26,274 bases of DNA from NCBI GenBank assembly GCA_036013055.1, contig DASCQM010000007.1, positions 1 through 26,274 of the forward strand, written 5' to 3'. Positions within the stretch are counted from its first letter, which is position 1; each line of letters starts with the position of its first letter. Source of the DNA: SHYR01 sp036013055. Lineage in GTDB: Bacteria; Chloroflexota; Dehalococcoidia; UBA2979. Below the pieces are notes generated by a model. It was given only the letters and a program-made list of their open reading frames with translations. It searched no databases and was not told where the DNA came from. Positions 8,085-15,219 of this stretch are shown one piece after another. The translations under genes were made by a program, and so were the position numbers.

Positions 8085-8129
8085 CACCAGCCCCCGTGTC
8101 ATCGGTCGCGAGCTGTTCGCGGATCAGGC

Positions 8130-8567
8130 TCAGGCTGCCTTCGCGCCGGGATGCACGAGCAGGACCGGGATCCGCTCCGTGTGCCGCACGACGTAGTCAG
8201 CAACAGATCCGAGCACGGCGCGCTTCACCCCTGAGCGACCATGCGTCGCCATCACGATCACGTTGCAGTCGTTCTCTTCGGCCGCCTTCACGATCGCGGG
8301 TCCGGCGTGTCCGTCGAGGACTGCGGTGCGCACGTCCTCGAACCCGACCTCGGTGAGCAGCTTCTCTGCTGCGTCGAGGTGCTCCTGCGCCGTTCGGCGC
8401 AGCGATGCCACGGCGAGCGGGGCGGCAGCAACAATCTTGCCGTCGGTGCCGTCGACGATCTCGACGACAAGCACCTCGCTCCCTGGGCCGCCGATGCGGC
8501 CGGCCTCGGCGACGGCGGCGTCGGCGAGCTTCGATCCGTCAGTTGCCAGCAGGATCGTGTCGTACAT
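8130..8567 (-). CDS. Universal stress protein (UspA family)
   Basis: Single-domain universal stress protein, 145 aa, the standard length. It begins MYDTILLATDGSKLADAAV, with the nucleotide-contacting Asp10, and ends with an ATP-binding type loop GRSGVKRAVLGSVADYVV (from residue 110) followed by IPVLLVHPG. The loop predicts an ATP-binding rather than a UspA-like non-binding member. The start at ATG 8567 is set by homology; the longer ORF to 8696 has no family similarity. It is divergent from crotonase 1 and convergent with the hydrolase. A DosR-box-like site and an inverted repeat lie upstream. Confidence 0.93.
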   Translation of the reverse strand: MYDTILLATDGSKLADAAVAEAGRIGGPGSEVLVVEIVDGTDGKIVAAAPLAVASLRRTAQEHLDAAEKLLTEVGFEDVRTAVLDGHAGPAIVKAAEENDCNVIVMATHGRSGVKRAVLGSVADYVVRHTERIPVLLVHPGAKAA

Positions 8568-8632
8568 CTGTGTGACCCCATTCAGGCTCGATTCCAGCTT
8601 GATCGAGGGGCGGTCCCGGGCGAAGTGCCAGC

Positions 8633-8660
8633 AGTCCCTCGCCCTGAGGGACTTACTTCC
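8633..8660. promoter_or_regulatory. Inverted repeat and DosR-box-like sequence upstream of the usp gene
   Basis: AGTCCCTC (8633-8640) and GAGGGACT (8646-8653) are perfect 8-bp arms with a 5-nt loop. The right arm also begins GGGACTTACTTCCA (8647-8660), which matches 11 of 14 positions of the GGGACTWWAGTCCC core known for the DosR/DevR dormancy regulator of actinobacteria. Its position about 80 bp upstream of a universal stress gene, a classic DosR target class, makes a regulatory role plausible but unproven. Confidence 0.35.
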
Positions 8661-8745
8661 ACTCACCCCCGTTCGAGCGCGGCCCGCTCCTAGCACCGAG
8701 GGGCCTGACGCGGGATTAACGAGTCACAAGCTGCGCAATCATGGG

Positions 8746-8754
8746 TGCTATGCT
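8746..8754 (+). promoter_or_regulatory. Candidate extended -10 promoter for crotonase 1
   Basis: TGCTATGCT resembles an extended -10 (TGN-TATNNT) 45 bp before the ATG at 8799. No convincing -35 box is seen. The related TGCTATGGT occurs upstream of the PPOX gene at 12746-12754. Confidence 0.35.
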
Positions 8755-8798
8755 GCCCCCGATTTGCACCGAGATCCTGCCATGAAGGGGCGTCCACG

Positions 8799-9671
8799 AT
8801 GACTGCTGACTACGAGACCATCACCTACGAGAAGGAGGCGCCGATCGCCACGATCACCCTCAACCGGCCGGACAAGCTGAACGCGCTCTCGCAAGAGCTA
8901 CAGCTTGAGGTTCGTTCAGCCCTCGAAGATGCCGGCTGGGGCGACGACTCGATCCGCGTGATCGTGCTGAAGGCTGCCGGGCGGGCCTTCAGCGCAGGCT
9001 TCGACATCAGCGGCGCGCGCGGCGGTCGCTCGGATGCGGTCCGCGGGCGTGAGAACTTCATGCACGGCAAGGGGTTTAGCGCCTCAGCCTGGTGGGATGT
9101 CTTCTGGAACAACCCGAAGCCGATCATTGCCCAGATCCACGGCTTCTGCATCGCTGGCGGGCTCGCGACCGCCACCTTCTGCGATCTCCGCATCTGTTCG
9201 GAAGACGCGAAGTTCGGCGCTCCCGAGATCCGCACGGGCGGCCCTTACATCCCGGCCGTCTGGCCATGGATCGTCGGCATCACCAAGGCGAAGGAGCTGC
9301 TGTTCACCGGCAACCTGATCGACGCCGAGGAAGCATGGCGGCTAGGCATCGTCAACAAGGTCGTCCCCGCCGACGAACTCGACGAGGAGGTACGCAAGCA
9401 GGCGCTGACGATCGCCAAGCTGCCCGCACCGACGGTCGAATACAACAAGAAGCTCGTGAACATGGCCTACGACCAGATGAACGTGCGTCAGGTGATCGAA
9501 CGATCGCTCGAACTCGAAGCGATCGTCGGAGCGAGCCCCGAGTCGACGCCCGAGCTCGACGAGTACAGGAAGATCCGTTCAGAGGAGGGCCTCAACGGCG
9601 CGCTCAAGTGGAACGCCGCGCGATTCGAGGACGAGGACGCCTGGTTCAAACAGTCGAAGGATCGCACCTAG
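8799..9671 (+). CDS. Enoyl-CoA hydratase/isomerase family protein (crotonase 1)
   Basis: Crotonase-fold protein, 290 aa, slightly longer than the usual 260. NRPDKLNALS is typical at residues 22-31, the first oxyanion segment AGRAFSAGFDIS is at about 60-71, and the second is GFCIAGGLATATFCDLRI at about 116-132. The position of the first catalytic Glu (GGGCEL in enoyl-CoA hydratase) reads GGLATA, so that residue is missing. The second Glu is present in FGAPEIRTGG (Glu143). It may therefore be an isomerase, hydrolase or atypical hydratase. ATG 8799 is preferred over upstream in-frame starts because GAAGGGG lies 8 nt before it. It is convergent with the zinc dehydrogenase. Confidence 0.9.
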   Translation: MTADYETITYEKEAPIATITLNRPDKLNALSQELQLEVRSALEDAGWGDDSIRVIVLKAAGRAFSAGFDISGARGGRSDAVRGRENFMHGKGFSASAWWDVFWNNPKPIIAQIHGFCIAGGLATATFCDLRICSEDAKFGAPEIRTGGPYIPAVWPWIVGITKAKELLFTGNLIDAEEAWRLGIVNKVVPADELDEEVRKQALTIAKLPAPTVEYNKKLVNMAYDQMNVRQVIERSLELEAIVGASPESTPELDEYRKIRSEEGLNGALKWNAARFEDEDAWFKQSKDRT

Positions 9672-9719
9672 CCGAAGTGCGCCTGCCCCAGTCTGAGCGC
9701 TGGGCAGGTGCAGTTCGGC
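9671..9719. terminator. Long imperfect hairpin between convergent genes
   Basis: gccgaa (9671-9676) pairs with ttcggc (9714-9719), then tgc with gca, then cctgccccag with ctgggcagg (one bulged C), around a loop of about 8 nt. It overlaps the last base of the crotonase stop and ends 9 bp before the dehydrogenase stop codon, so it is well placed as a bidirectional terminator. There is no T-run. Confidence 0.6.
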
Positions 9720-9728
9720 CGCGACCGC

Positions 9729-10793
9729 CTAAGGCGTGTCGTAGACGATGATCGAGCGGCCCTCGATCTCGCCGTCCTCAAGCGCACGCACACCCTCGTT
9801 GATCTCGTCGAGGTTCTCGTAGCGCCGCGAGACGAACTTGTCGAGCGGCAGCTTGCCCTCTTTGAACCACTCGATGTACTGCGGCATCACCTCGGCCGGT
9901 CGGGCAGACCCGCCCATCGAACCGATGATCGCCCGCTCTCCCATCGGGAAGAGCCGTGGCAGCGTGACGTCACCCTGGCCGATGCCGACGACCACGGCCG
10001 TACCGCCGCGCCGCACGCCGAGCACGCCAGCCTTCACGCTCTGGATCGACTGCTGGAACGCGGCCTCGACGCCGATCGCGTCGAACGCAAAATCGACGCC
10101 GCCGCCGGTCATCTCCTTGATCGTCTCCGGCGCATCGACGTCAGCCGCGTTCACGGTATGCGTCGCGCCAATCTCCTTGGCGTAGCCGAGCTTCCCCTCC
10201 TGCAGGTCGACCGCAATGATCGGGTCCGCCCCGGCAAGCTTCGCTCCGGCCAACACGTTCGTGCCCACGCCGCCGACGCCGAACACGGCCACCGACTGAC
10301 CCGGCTGCACGTTCGCCGTGTGCAGGGCGGCACCCGCACCCGTGATCACGGCACAGCCGACGATCGCCGTCACGTCCGTCGGTACGTCTTCGTCGAGCGG
10401 TACGACCATCTGCTCGTTGAGCAGTGCGTGCTCCGCCCACGTGTAGACGCCGGCGTCGTACTCGTCGCCCTGCCACCGGAACTTCGTGCGGTTGGCGGTC
10501 GTCATGCCGTCCGGCAGGTCGCGGGGCACGAACTGGACCATCACGCGCCCACCCTCGCTGACGTGCTTCACGTTGGAGCCCGCCTTCAGCACGATGCCGG
10601 TGCCCTCGTGGCCGAGCAGCAGCGGCATGGGCGAGAGCGGGTTGTGGATCTGGTGGAGCTGTGAGTGGCAGATACCGGTCGCGAAGAGCTTCACCAGCAC
10701 CTCGTCGTCGCCCGGGTCCTCCAGCTCGATCTCGTCGACCAGCAACGGAACTCCGTGCTCTGCCTTGATCGCGGCTCGCGTCGTCAATGTCAT
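9729..10793 (-). CDS. Zinc-dependent alcohol dehydrogenase
   Basis: Medium-chain dehydrogenase/reductase, 354 aa, closest in style to class III/aryl-alcohol-type NAD-dependent enzymes. Catalytic-zinc ligands are Cys42 (GICHS), His62-Glu63 (GHEGTG) and Cys147 (GCAVITG). The nucleotide-binding motif GVGGVG is at 172-177, and a later Asp in IAVDLQ favours NAD. The structural-zinc lobe, normally four Cys near residues 90-115, reads FVPRDLPDGMTTANRTKFRW and has no Cys, so the second zinc is absent. The start is ATG 10793, with AAGGAG 6 nt upstream. The substrate is an alcohol/aldehyde pair, not further defined. Confidence 0.9.
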   Translation of the reverse strand: MTLTTRAAIKAEHGVPLLVDEIELEDPGDDEVLVKLFATGICHSQLHQIHNPLSPMPLLLGHEGTGIVLKAGSNVKHVSEGGRVMVQFVPRDLPDGMTTANRTKFRWQGDEYDAGVYTWAEHALLNEQMVVPLDEDVPTDVTAIVGCAVITGAGAALHTANVQPGQSVAVFGVGGVGTNVLAGAKLAGADPIIAVDLQEGKLGYAKEIGATHTVNAADVDAPETIKEMTGGGVDFAFDAIGVEAAFQQSIQSVKAGVLGVRRGGTAVVVGIGQGDVTLPRLFPMGERAIIGSMGGSARPAEVMPQYIEWFKEGKLPLDKFVSRRYENLDEINEGVRALEDGEIEGRSIIVYDTP

Positions 10794-10907
10794 CGCCCAC
10801 TCCTTGTCGGTCGCGTGCTCTCGCACGCACAGCCTAGAGCCGCCGGGGCCACCTCGACTACCCCATCGTGCGTCGGACGCCCGCGCACGGCCGCGATCCG
10901 GTGGCGA

Positions 10908-12026
10908 TCAGGCAACGACCCGACCGGCCGCGAATGAGACGGTCACTGCCGCGAGCCCGGCAACCAACGCGACGACGATCGCCCGATGCACGGCATTTCG
11001 CTGCACGAGCATCGCCATCGCGAGGAAGATCGGGAACGCGACGAGCGCATAGCGCGACGTCCCCCAGCGAAACGCCCACGAGGATGCCGGCACGAGCACG
11101 ATCAGTACGACGTAGATCGCATAGATCGGGTCGATTCGCCGCCAGATCGGCACAAGCAGCGCGCCCGCGATCACGACGGCAGCGACGTCCAGCCCGACGC
11201 GGAACGCGCCCTCCGGATAGACGATCAGCAGTACGACCGACTTCACGAAGGCGAGCGGCAGCCCGATCGACTCACGGTGAAACGCGTCTTGCACTTTGAA
11301 GAACGCAAATGGCTCATCGAGCGTGACGTACGTGAGCGCGGCGAAGGCAGCGAGACCCAGCGGCACGAACATCAACGCCAGCAGGTCGATCCGACGACCC
11401 CACAGGCGCAGCAGCGCGCTGCTCAGTTGCTCGCGATCGCGGAGCGTCGATGGCGCCCAACCCGCGGCTCGCAGCAGTTCGAGCATCAGCACCGGTAGTA
11501 GCAACACCCCCACCACGCGCGTCGCCGACGCGAGCGCCCCGAGGATGCCCGCACGCCACCAGTCGCCGCGACGGGAGAAGTACAGCGAGCCGACGCTGAG
11601 GCAGAGGAAGAGGCTCTCGCTGTAGACGGCGCTGAAGAAGAACGCCGTCGGGAAGCAGGCGATGTAGAGCACGGTTCGTCGCGCGACCCGGTCGCTGTCG
11701 GTGTGCAGCAGCGCGAGCCGGTACACGAACAGCAGACCGCCGAGGAACGCGATGTGACTGACGATGACACCGGCGAGCACGGCGTCTCTCGTGATCGGCT
11801 GCAGCAGGCGAATCGTCAGCGGGTAGAGCGGGAAGAACGCGACGTTGCTCTGCACGTCGGGTGTGTACGAGTACCCGTGGCGAGCGATCGCGATGTACCA
11901 GCCGCTGTCCCAGTTCGCGAGCCCGGGGGTCGGTGCGCCGTCCTCCACGACAATCGTCTGACGAACGCCACTGCGACAACGAAGAGACGCGTCACGATGA
12001 ACGCCAGCAGGGGGTAGGTGACCCAC
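10908..12026 (-). CDS. PIG-V-like integral membrane mannosyltransferase, N-terminus apparently frameshifted
   Basis: Multi-spanning membrane protein resembling bacterial homologues of GPI mannosyltransferase 2 (PIG-V), polyprenyl-phosphate-mannose-dependent GT-C enzymes. Family-like segments are WDSGWYIAIARHGY, NVAFFPLYPLTIRLL, ACFPTAFFFSAVYSESLFL and ASATRVVGVLLLP, followed by several more helices, ending VTVSFAAGRVVA. The first about 23 residues of this ORF are not family-like. Just upstream, another frame encodes LPQWVTYPLLAFIVTRLF and VVAVAFV, a good first helix, directly abutting RQTIVVEDG in this frame. A one-base indel near 11965-11975 therefore seems likely, either a real lesion or a sequencing error. 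No standard start codon is visible for the upstream frame. Confidence 0.7.
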   Translation of the reverse strand: MGHLPPAGVHRDASLRCRSGVRQTIVVEDGAPTPGLANWDSGWYIAIARHGYSYTPDVQSNVAFFPLYPLTIRLLQPITRDAVLAGVIVSHIAFLGGLLFVYRLALLHTDSDRVARRTVLYIACFPTAFFFSAVYSESLFLCLSVGSLYFSRRGDWWRAGILGALASATRVVGVLLLPVLMLELLRAAGWAPSTLRDREQLSSALLRLWGRRIDLLALMFVPLGLAAFAALTYVTLDEPFAFFKVQDAFHRESIGLPLAFVKSVVLLIVYPEGAFRVGLDVAAVVIAGALLVPIWRRIDPIYAIYVVLIVLVPASSWAFRWGTSRYALVAFPIFLAMAMLVQRNAVHRAIVVALVAGLAAVTVSFAAGRVVA

Positions 12027-12141
12027 TGCGGCAGCGCGCGAGGCGATTGACCCCCTGCCGCACCAGCTCGCTCAACTCTGCCTCACGGCGGTCTCGTGTT
12101 CCGCGCGCCGGTTGGCGGTCGGATTGCCTCGGTGCGGTGCC

Positions 12142-12624
12142 TCAAGCACTCGCGAGCGCGTCGGCCAGCTTGTCGAGGGCCTGGTTCCAGCCGACGGCTG
12201 CACCTGCGGCCATACCCTCGTCGGGCCAGCCAGCTTGCTCCAGCGTGAGTCGCGACTGGCCGTCGGCCAGCTCCGCGAGTTCGACGGTGACGACGGTCTC
12301 AAACGCGGGCGAAACGAGTTCACCGCGCTCGTCGGCGGGCGAGTCTGTGGTGACGAACCGCTCGACCGGGACGATCTCGCTGTAGATGCCGGTCGTGAAG
12401 TACGCGCCGCCGTCCGGCATGCGCATGCCGAAGAGATGGCTACCGCCGACGCGGAAGTCGATCTCACAGACGTCCAGGCTCATCCCGGCAGGCCCGTACC
12501 AGCGAGTGAACTGCTCCGGCTCCGTCCAAGCACTCCAGACGAGTTCGCGCGGTGCCTCAACGACGCGCTCGATCACGAGCCGTTCACCCTCGATCCGCGT
12601 CTCACCGCTATCACTCTGCGTCAT
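12142..12624 (-). CDS. AHSA1/SRPBCC-family protein
   Basis: START-like ligand-binding fold protein of the AHSA1 (activator of Hsp90 ATPase homologue 1-like, CalC-type) group, 160 aa. Recognisable elements are VVEAPRELVWSAWTEPEQF and TRWYGPAGM at the N-terminus, the central FRVGGSHLFGMRMPDG, and the C-terminal helix segment GWNQALDKLADAL. These small proteins bind hydrophobic ligands; the role here is unknown. ATG 12624 follows GGAGGGGG by 5 nt. It is divergent from the PPOX gene, about 170 bp away. Confidence 0.88.
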   Translation of the reverse strand: MTQSDSGETRIEGERLVIERVVEAPRELVWSAWTEPEQFTRWYGPAGMSLDVCEIDFRVGGSHLFGMRMPDGGAYFTTGIYSEIVPVERFVTTDSPADERGELVSPAFETVVTVELAELADGQSRLTLEQAGWPDEGMAAGAAVGWNQALDKLADALASA

Positions 12625-12745
12625 CTCGACCCCCTCCGTGCAGCCGCGACGGTACCACCTCTGCCTGTGCCCGGGCGGTCACAGCGTGCGGCCCGCCGCA
12701 GTCATCGCTCGGCGGCGGCGCCGACGTCACAGCGCCGCTCGCTGC

Positions 12746-12754
12746 CTGCTATGG
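12746..12754 (+). promoter_or_regulatory. Candidate extended -10 promoter for the PPOX gene
   Basis: TGCTATGGT lies 38 bp before the ATG at 12793 and resembles the TGCTATGCT box upstream of crotonase 1. No matching -35 was identified. Confidence 0.35.
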
Positions 12755-12792
12755 TGGCTCACGATCACGAGGATGGACGACGGAGGGCATCG

Positions 12793-13299
12793 ATGGCAGG
12801 AATCTCGCGAAAGATCGCGCTGACGGACGACGAACTCGACGATCTGATGACGTCGAGTTGGAACATGCGGATTGCCACCATCGGCCTCAATGACCGCATC
12901 AATCTGACGCCGATGTGGTTCGGCTGGGTCAACGGCAAGATCTACTTCACCGGGCGCGGCCAGAAGATCGTGAACCTCAGACGAAACGCTGCGACGACGC
13001 TGCTCGTGGACAAGAACGAGCGCTTTCCGGAGCTGGTCGGGGCGATGTTCCAGGGGACGGCGCGCGTGCTCGAGAGTGCCGATGACGAGGCCGCGGACCC
13101 GGATCTTGAGCAGGCCCGCGAGCTGATCGGTGCGAAGTACGCCACCGGGCGCGGTGATCCGAACGCGACCGCGCAACGGAACGCGGCGACGGCCTCCGGC
13201 GGCACCAACCGCTGGGTCGTGTTCACGCCGGATCGCCTCGTGAGCTGGGACAACCCGAAGATCGCGGCATTGCGGGCCGCGAGGGAGCAGCGCTCCTAG
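12793..13299 (+). CDS. PPOX-class (pyridoxamine 5'-phosphate oxidase-like), probably F420/flavin-binding protein
   Basis: Split beta-barrel flavin/deazaflavin-binding protein, 168 aa. The order of features fits PPOX-class F420-dependent proteins: MRIATIGLNDRINLTPMWF (substrate/cofactor face), KIYFTGRGQKIVNLRRN (phosphate-contacting Arg/Lys region), ATTLLVDKNERFPELVG, FQGTARVLE, and a terminal WVVFTPDRLVSWDNPK. Such proteins reduce diverse small molecules using F420H2 or FMN, or store flavin or heme. The cofactor is inferred from family resemblance only. ATG 12793 has GGAGG 7 nt upstream. The longer upstream ORF is a shadow of the AHSA1 gene. Confidence 0.85.
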   Translation: MAGISRKIALTDDELDDLMTSSWNMRIATIGLNDRINLTPMWFGWVNGKIYFTGRGQKIVNLRRNAATTLLVDKNERFPELVGAMFQGTARVLESADDEAADPDLEQARELIGAKYATGRGDPNATAQRNAATASGGTNRWVVFTPDRLVSWDNPKIAALRAAREQRS

Positions 13300-13316
13300 C
13301 GCTCGCCCGCCGCTAG
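13296..13316. terminator. Short inverted repeat embracing two convergent stop codons
   Basis: CTAGCG (13296-13301) and CGCTAG (13311-13316) are perfect complements separated by 9 nt. Each arm contains the TAG stop of one of the convergent genes. With bulges, pairing can extend outwards (agcag/ctgct). It could be a weak bidirectional terminator; it lacks a T-run. Confidence 0.35.
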
Positions 13317-14008
13317 CTCTGCTGGGTGGCGACGATCAGCGCGTGGAAGTCGTCGACGCCATTGAGATCCCGCAACGTCGCCTTGGCGCTGGCCATCGCG
13401 CCCGCATCGTTCTCCGCGATCGCGTCGGCGTATGCGCGGGCCTCAGTGACGACATCGGCGTCCGCGACGACCCTCACCGCGATCCCGCGTGCGACGAGTT
13501 CGACGCCCGTGAACGGTTGCCCACCGACAACGACCTCCATCGCCGTCGCAGCGCCAAACTTCAGTTGCAGCCAGATCAGATTCAGCGGCGCCAATCTGCC
13601 TAGCCTCACCTCAGACGCGTGCAGCCGTGCACCCTCGCCCGCAATCAAGAAGTCGCAACTCAGTGCGAGCCCCGAGCCGGCAGCTATTGCGGGACCCTCA
13701 AGCGCGCCGATGATCGGCGTCGGACAGGCGTAGACGGCGGCGTGGTAGGAGGCCCACGTCGGGCCGAAGTTCTCCATCACCTCTGGCTCGTCCCGCCGCG
13801 CCTTGAGGTCCAGGCCGCCGCAGAACGCTCCTCCCTCGCCGCGGATCAGGATCGCGTTGATGTCGTCGTCAGCGGCGAGCTCGTCGAGTCCCGCGTGAAG
13901 TTCCTCGACGAGTGGCCGAGTGAGGGCGTTCTTCCGGTGCGGTCGGTTGAGCACCAGCTCACCACGGGCTCCATCTCGCTCCACGCGAACCAGAGCTTCA
14001 TCGGCCAT
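13313..14008 (-). CDS. Enoyl-CoA hydratase/isomerase family protein (crotonase 2)
   Basis: Crotonase-fold protein, 231 aa, shorter than the usual 260. NRPHRKNALT is at residues 21-30, the oxyanion segment GGAFCGGLDLKA at about 59-70, and the second segment GPAIAAGSGLALSCDFLIAG at about 105-124. The first catalytic Glu position reads GSGLAL, lacking Glu. The second is retained as Glu133 in ASEVRLG. Hydratase chemistry is therefore doubtful; isomerase or thioesterase-type chemistry is possible. The C-terminal part is short. The start is ATG 14008, preceded by a GAGGGG run. It follows crotonase 3 by 85 bp on the same strand, so the two may share a transcript. Confidence 0.88.
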   Translation of the reverse strand: MADEALVRVERDGARGELVLNRPHRKNALTRPLVEELHAGLDELAADDDINAILIRGEGGAFCGGLDLKARRDEPEVMENFGPTWASYHAAVYACPTPIIGALEGPAIAAGSGLALSCDFLIAGEGARLHASEVRLGRLAPLNLIWLQLKFGAATAMEVVVGGQPFTGVELVARGIAVRVVADADVVTEARAYADAIAENDAGAMASAKATLRDLNGVDDFHALIVATQQS

Positions 14009-14093
14009 CGCTTGCCCCCTCGGTCAGTCGTGAGCGGCAAGAGTACAGCGCCTGCACCTGATGAACGGCCGCGGCGACGAGGAGAGCCGGGCG

Positions 14094-14885
14094 TCAGTCG
14101 GCGTCGGTTGGCGCTTCGATCGGTGCGGCCTCGCCCTCGAGAAACTGTTCGATGCGGGGTGTCGTCTGGCCGGAGCGCACGTTCGCGCCCAGCAGGCTCT
14201 CCGCGAACATGCCGTCGTCATGCGACATGTCACCCGTGCGCGAGAGGTAGGCTGTCACGCCCCAGTTCACCATCGGCGGGTTCTCAGCGATGCGCACGGC
14301 GAGCTGCTTCGCCTTCTCCAGCGACTCATTCGCGGGCACCAGGTACTGCACGACGTTGGCGTCCAGCGCCTCCTGCGCGCTCATCACCCGGCCAGTCAGC
14401 ATCATGTCGGCCATGCGGGCGTACCCCATCAGGCGCTGGATGTTCACCGAGCCCGCACCGCCGACGAAAATGCCCCGCTGCGCCTCTGGAAGCGCGAAGA
14501 ACGTCGACTCGTCGGCGACGCGGATATGGGTTGACGCTGCCAGCTCGAGGCCTCCACCGACGGTCGCGCCCTTCAACGCGCTGACCCACGGAATCGAATC
14601 CCGCGAAATGAGGTCAAACGTGGTGTGCCAGTTGCTCCGACGTCGCAGGCGGGGCGGGGGCATCTTCGACCGCTCGATCACCGACGCGAGGTCGAGCCCG
14701 GCCGAGAAGTGCTGCTCGCCGTGGCTGAAGATCACCCCGGCTCGTGCCTCCTCGCAGGCGCGGAGCACCTGATCGCGGAGCTCATCGAGCAGTTGCGCGT
14801 TGATCGCGTTGCGCACGTCGTCGCGGTTCAGGCCGACGAGCGCGACCTCCCCCTCCAGCGCGTAGGTCACCAGCGGTTCCGTCAT
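14094..14885 (-). CDS. Enoyl-CoA hydratase/isomerase family protein (crotonase 3)
   Basis: Crotonase-fold protein, 263 aa, standard length. The oxyanion segment is EQHFSAGLDLASV (about residues 57-69), and the second segment GATVGGGLELAAS contains Glu114 at the first catalytic position. The second catalytic Glu is Glu134 in ALPEAQRG. Both hydratase glutamates are therefore present, unlike the three other crotonases in this window. A plausible activity is hydration of an enoyl-CoA. The C-terminal segment carries GMFAESLLGANVRSGQTTPR, resembling the FAES-type end of family members, then an acidic tail. ATG 14885 follows GAGGAGAGAG. It probably heads a two-gene unit with crotonase 2. Confidence 0.9.
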   Translation of the reverse strand: MTEPLVTYALEGEVALVGLNRDDVRNAINAQLLDELRDQVLRACEEARAGVIFSHGEQHFSAGLDLASVIERSKMPPPRLRRRSNWHTTFDLISRDSIPWVSALKGATVGGGLELAASTHIRVADESTFFALPEAQRGIFVGGAGSVNIQRLMGYARMADMMLTGRVMSAQEALDANVVQYLVPANESLEKAKQLAVRIAENPPMVNWGVTAYLSRTGDMSHDDGMFAESLLGANVRSGQTTPRIEQFLEGEAAPIEAPTDAD

Positions 14886-15219
14886 GTGATCTCTCTCCTC
14901 GTAGGCTCCGATGCAGCAAGAACTGAAGCACGACGCGATCGTCAGGCGCAATGCGCCGGAAGCATAGCCGGTTCGTCGGCGCGAGGGGCCGACGCGTCAG
15001 GCTGACTCGCATCGTCCCCCGAGCAGGCCAGGGCAGCGAGCAGTGCCAGGGGCAACAGGGCTGCGGCAAGTTTCCACATCGACAGCATCAAGCTCACCCG
15101 CACAGACAGCGTCTTCTTCAGCGCCAGCCTACGCTCGCGGCTTCCGAACAACGAGTCGGGTAGTGGCGTGCCTTGACCGTCGCGTGCAGGGAAGAGCGCT
15201 CAGGATAGGTGAGTGTTCG
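14886..15219. other. Region between pntB and crotonase 3
   Basis: About 330 bp. Apart from the tiny putative lipoprotein at 14942-15088 and the crotonase 3 SD, I see no gene, RNA or clear terminator. Confidence 0.4.
14942..15088 (-). CDS. Tiny putative lipoprotein or secreted peptide
   Basis: An ORF of 48 aa from ATG 15088 (or 45 aa from ATG 15079) begins MLSMWKLAAALLPLALLAALAC, a short basic-hydrophobic signal ending in Cys. A Ser/Asp/Ala/Pro-rich tail (SGDDASQPDASAP) follows, as in many lipoprotein N-termini. The lipobox is imperfect because Leu is at -2. The SD is weak (GGTGAG). It could be a genuine small lipoprotein, the N-terminal relic of a larger one, or chance. It stops 56 bp before crotonase 3 on the same strand. 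Confidence 0.35.
   Translation of the reverse strand: MLSMWKLAAALLPLALLAALACSGDDASQPDASAPRADEPAMLPAHCA

Noticed and set aside
8633..8653. Inverted repeat as a transcription terminator
   Set aside because: It lies upstream of two divergent genes and has no T-run on either side; a regulatory role fits better.
12112..12792. Upstream extension of the PPOX reading frame
   Set aside because: The extension is antisense to the AHSA1 gene; the internal ATG 12793 has a good SD and matches the family N-terminus.
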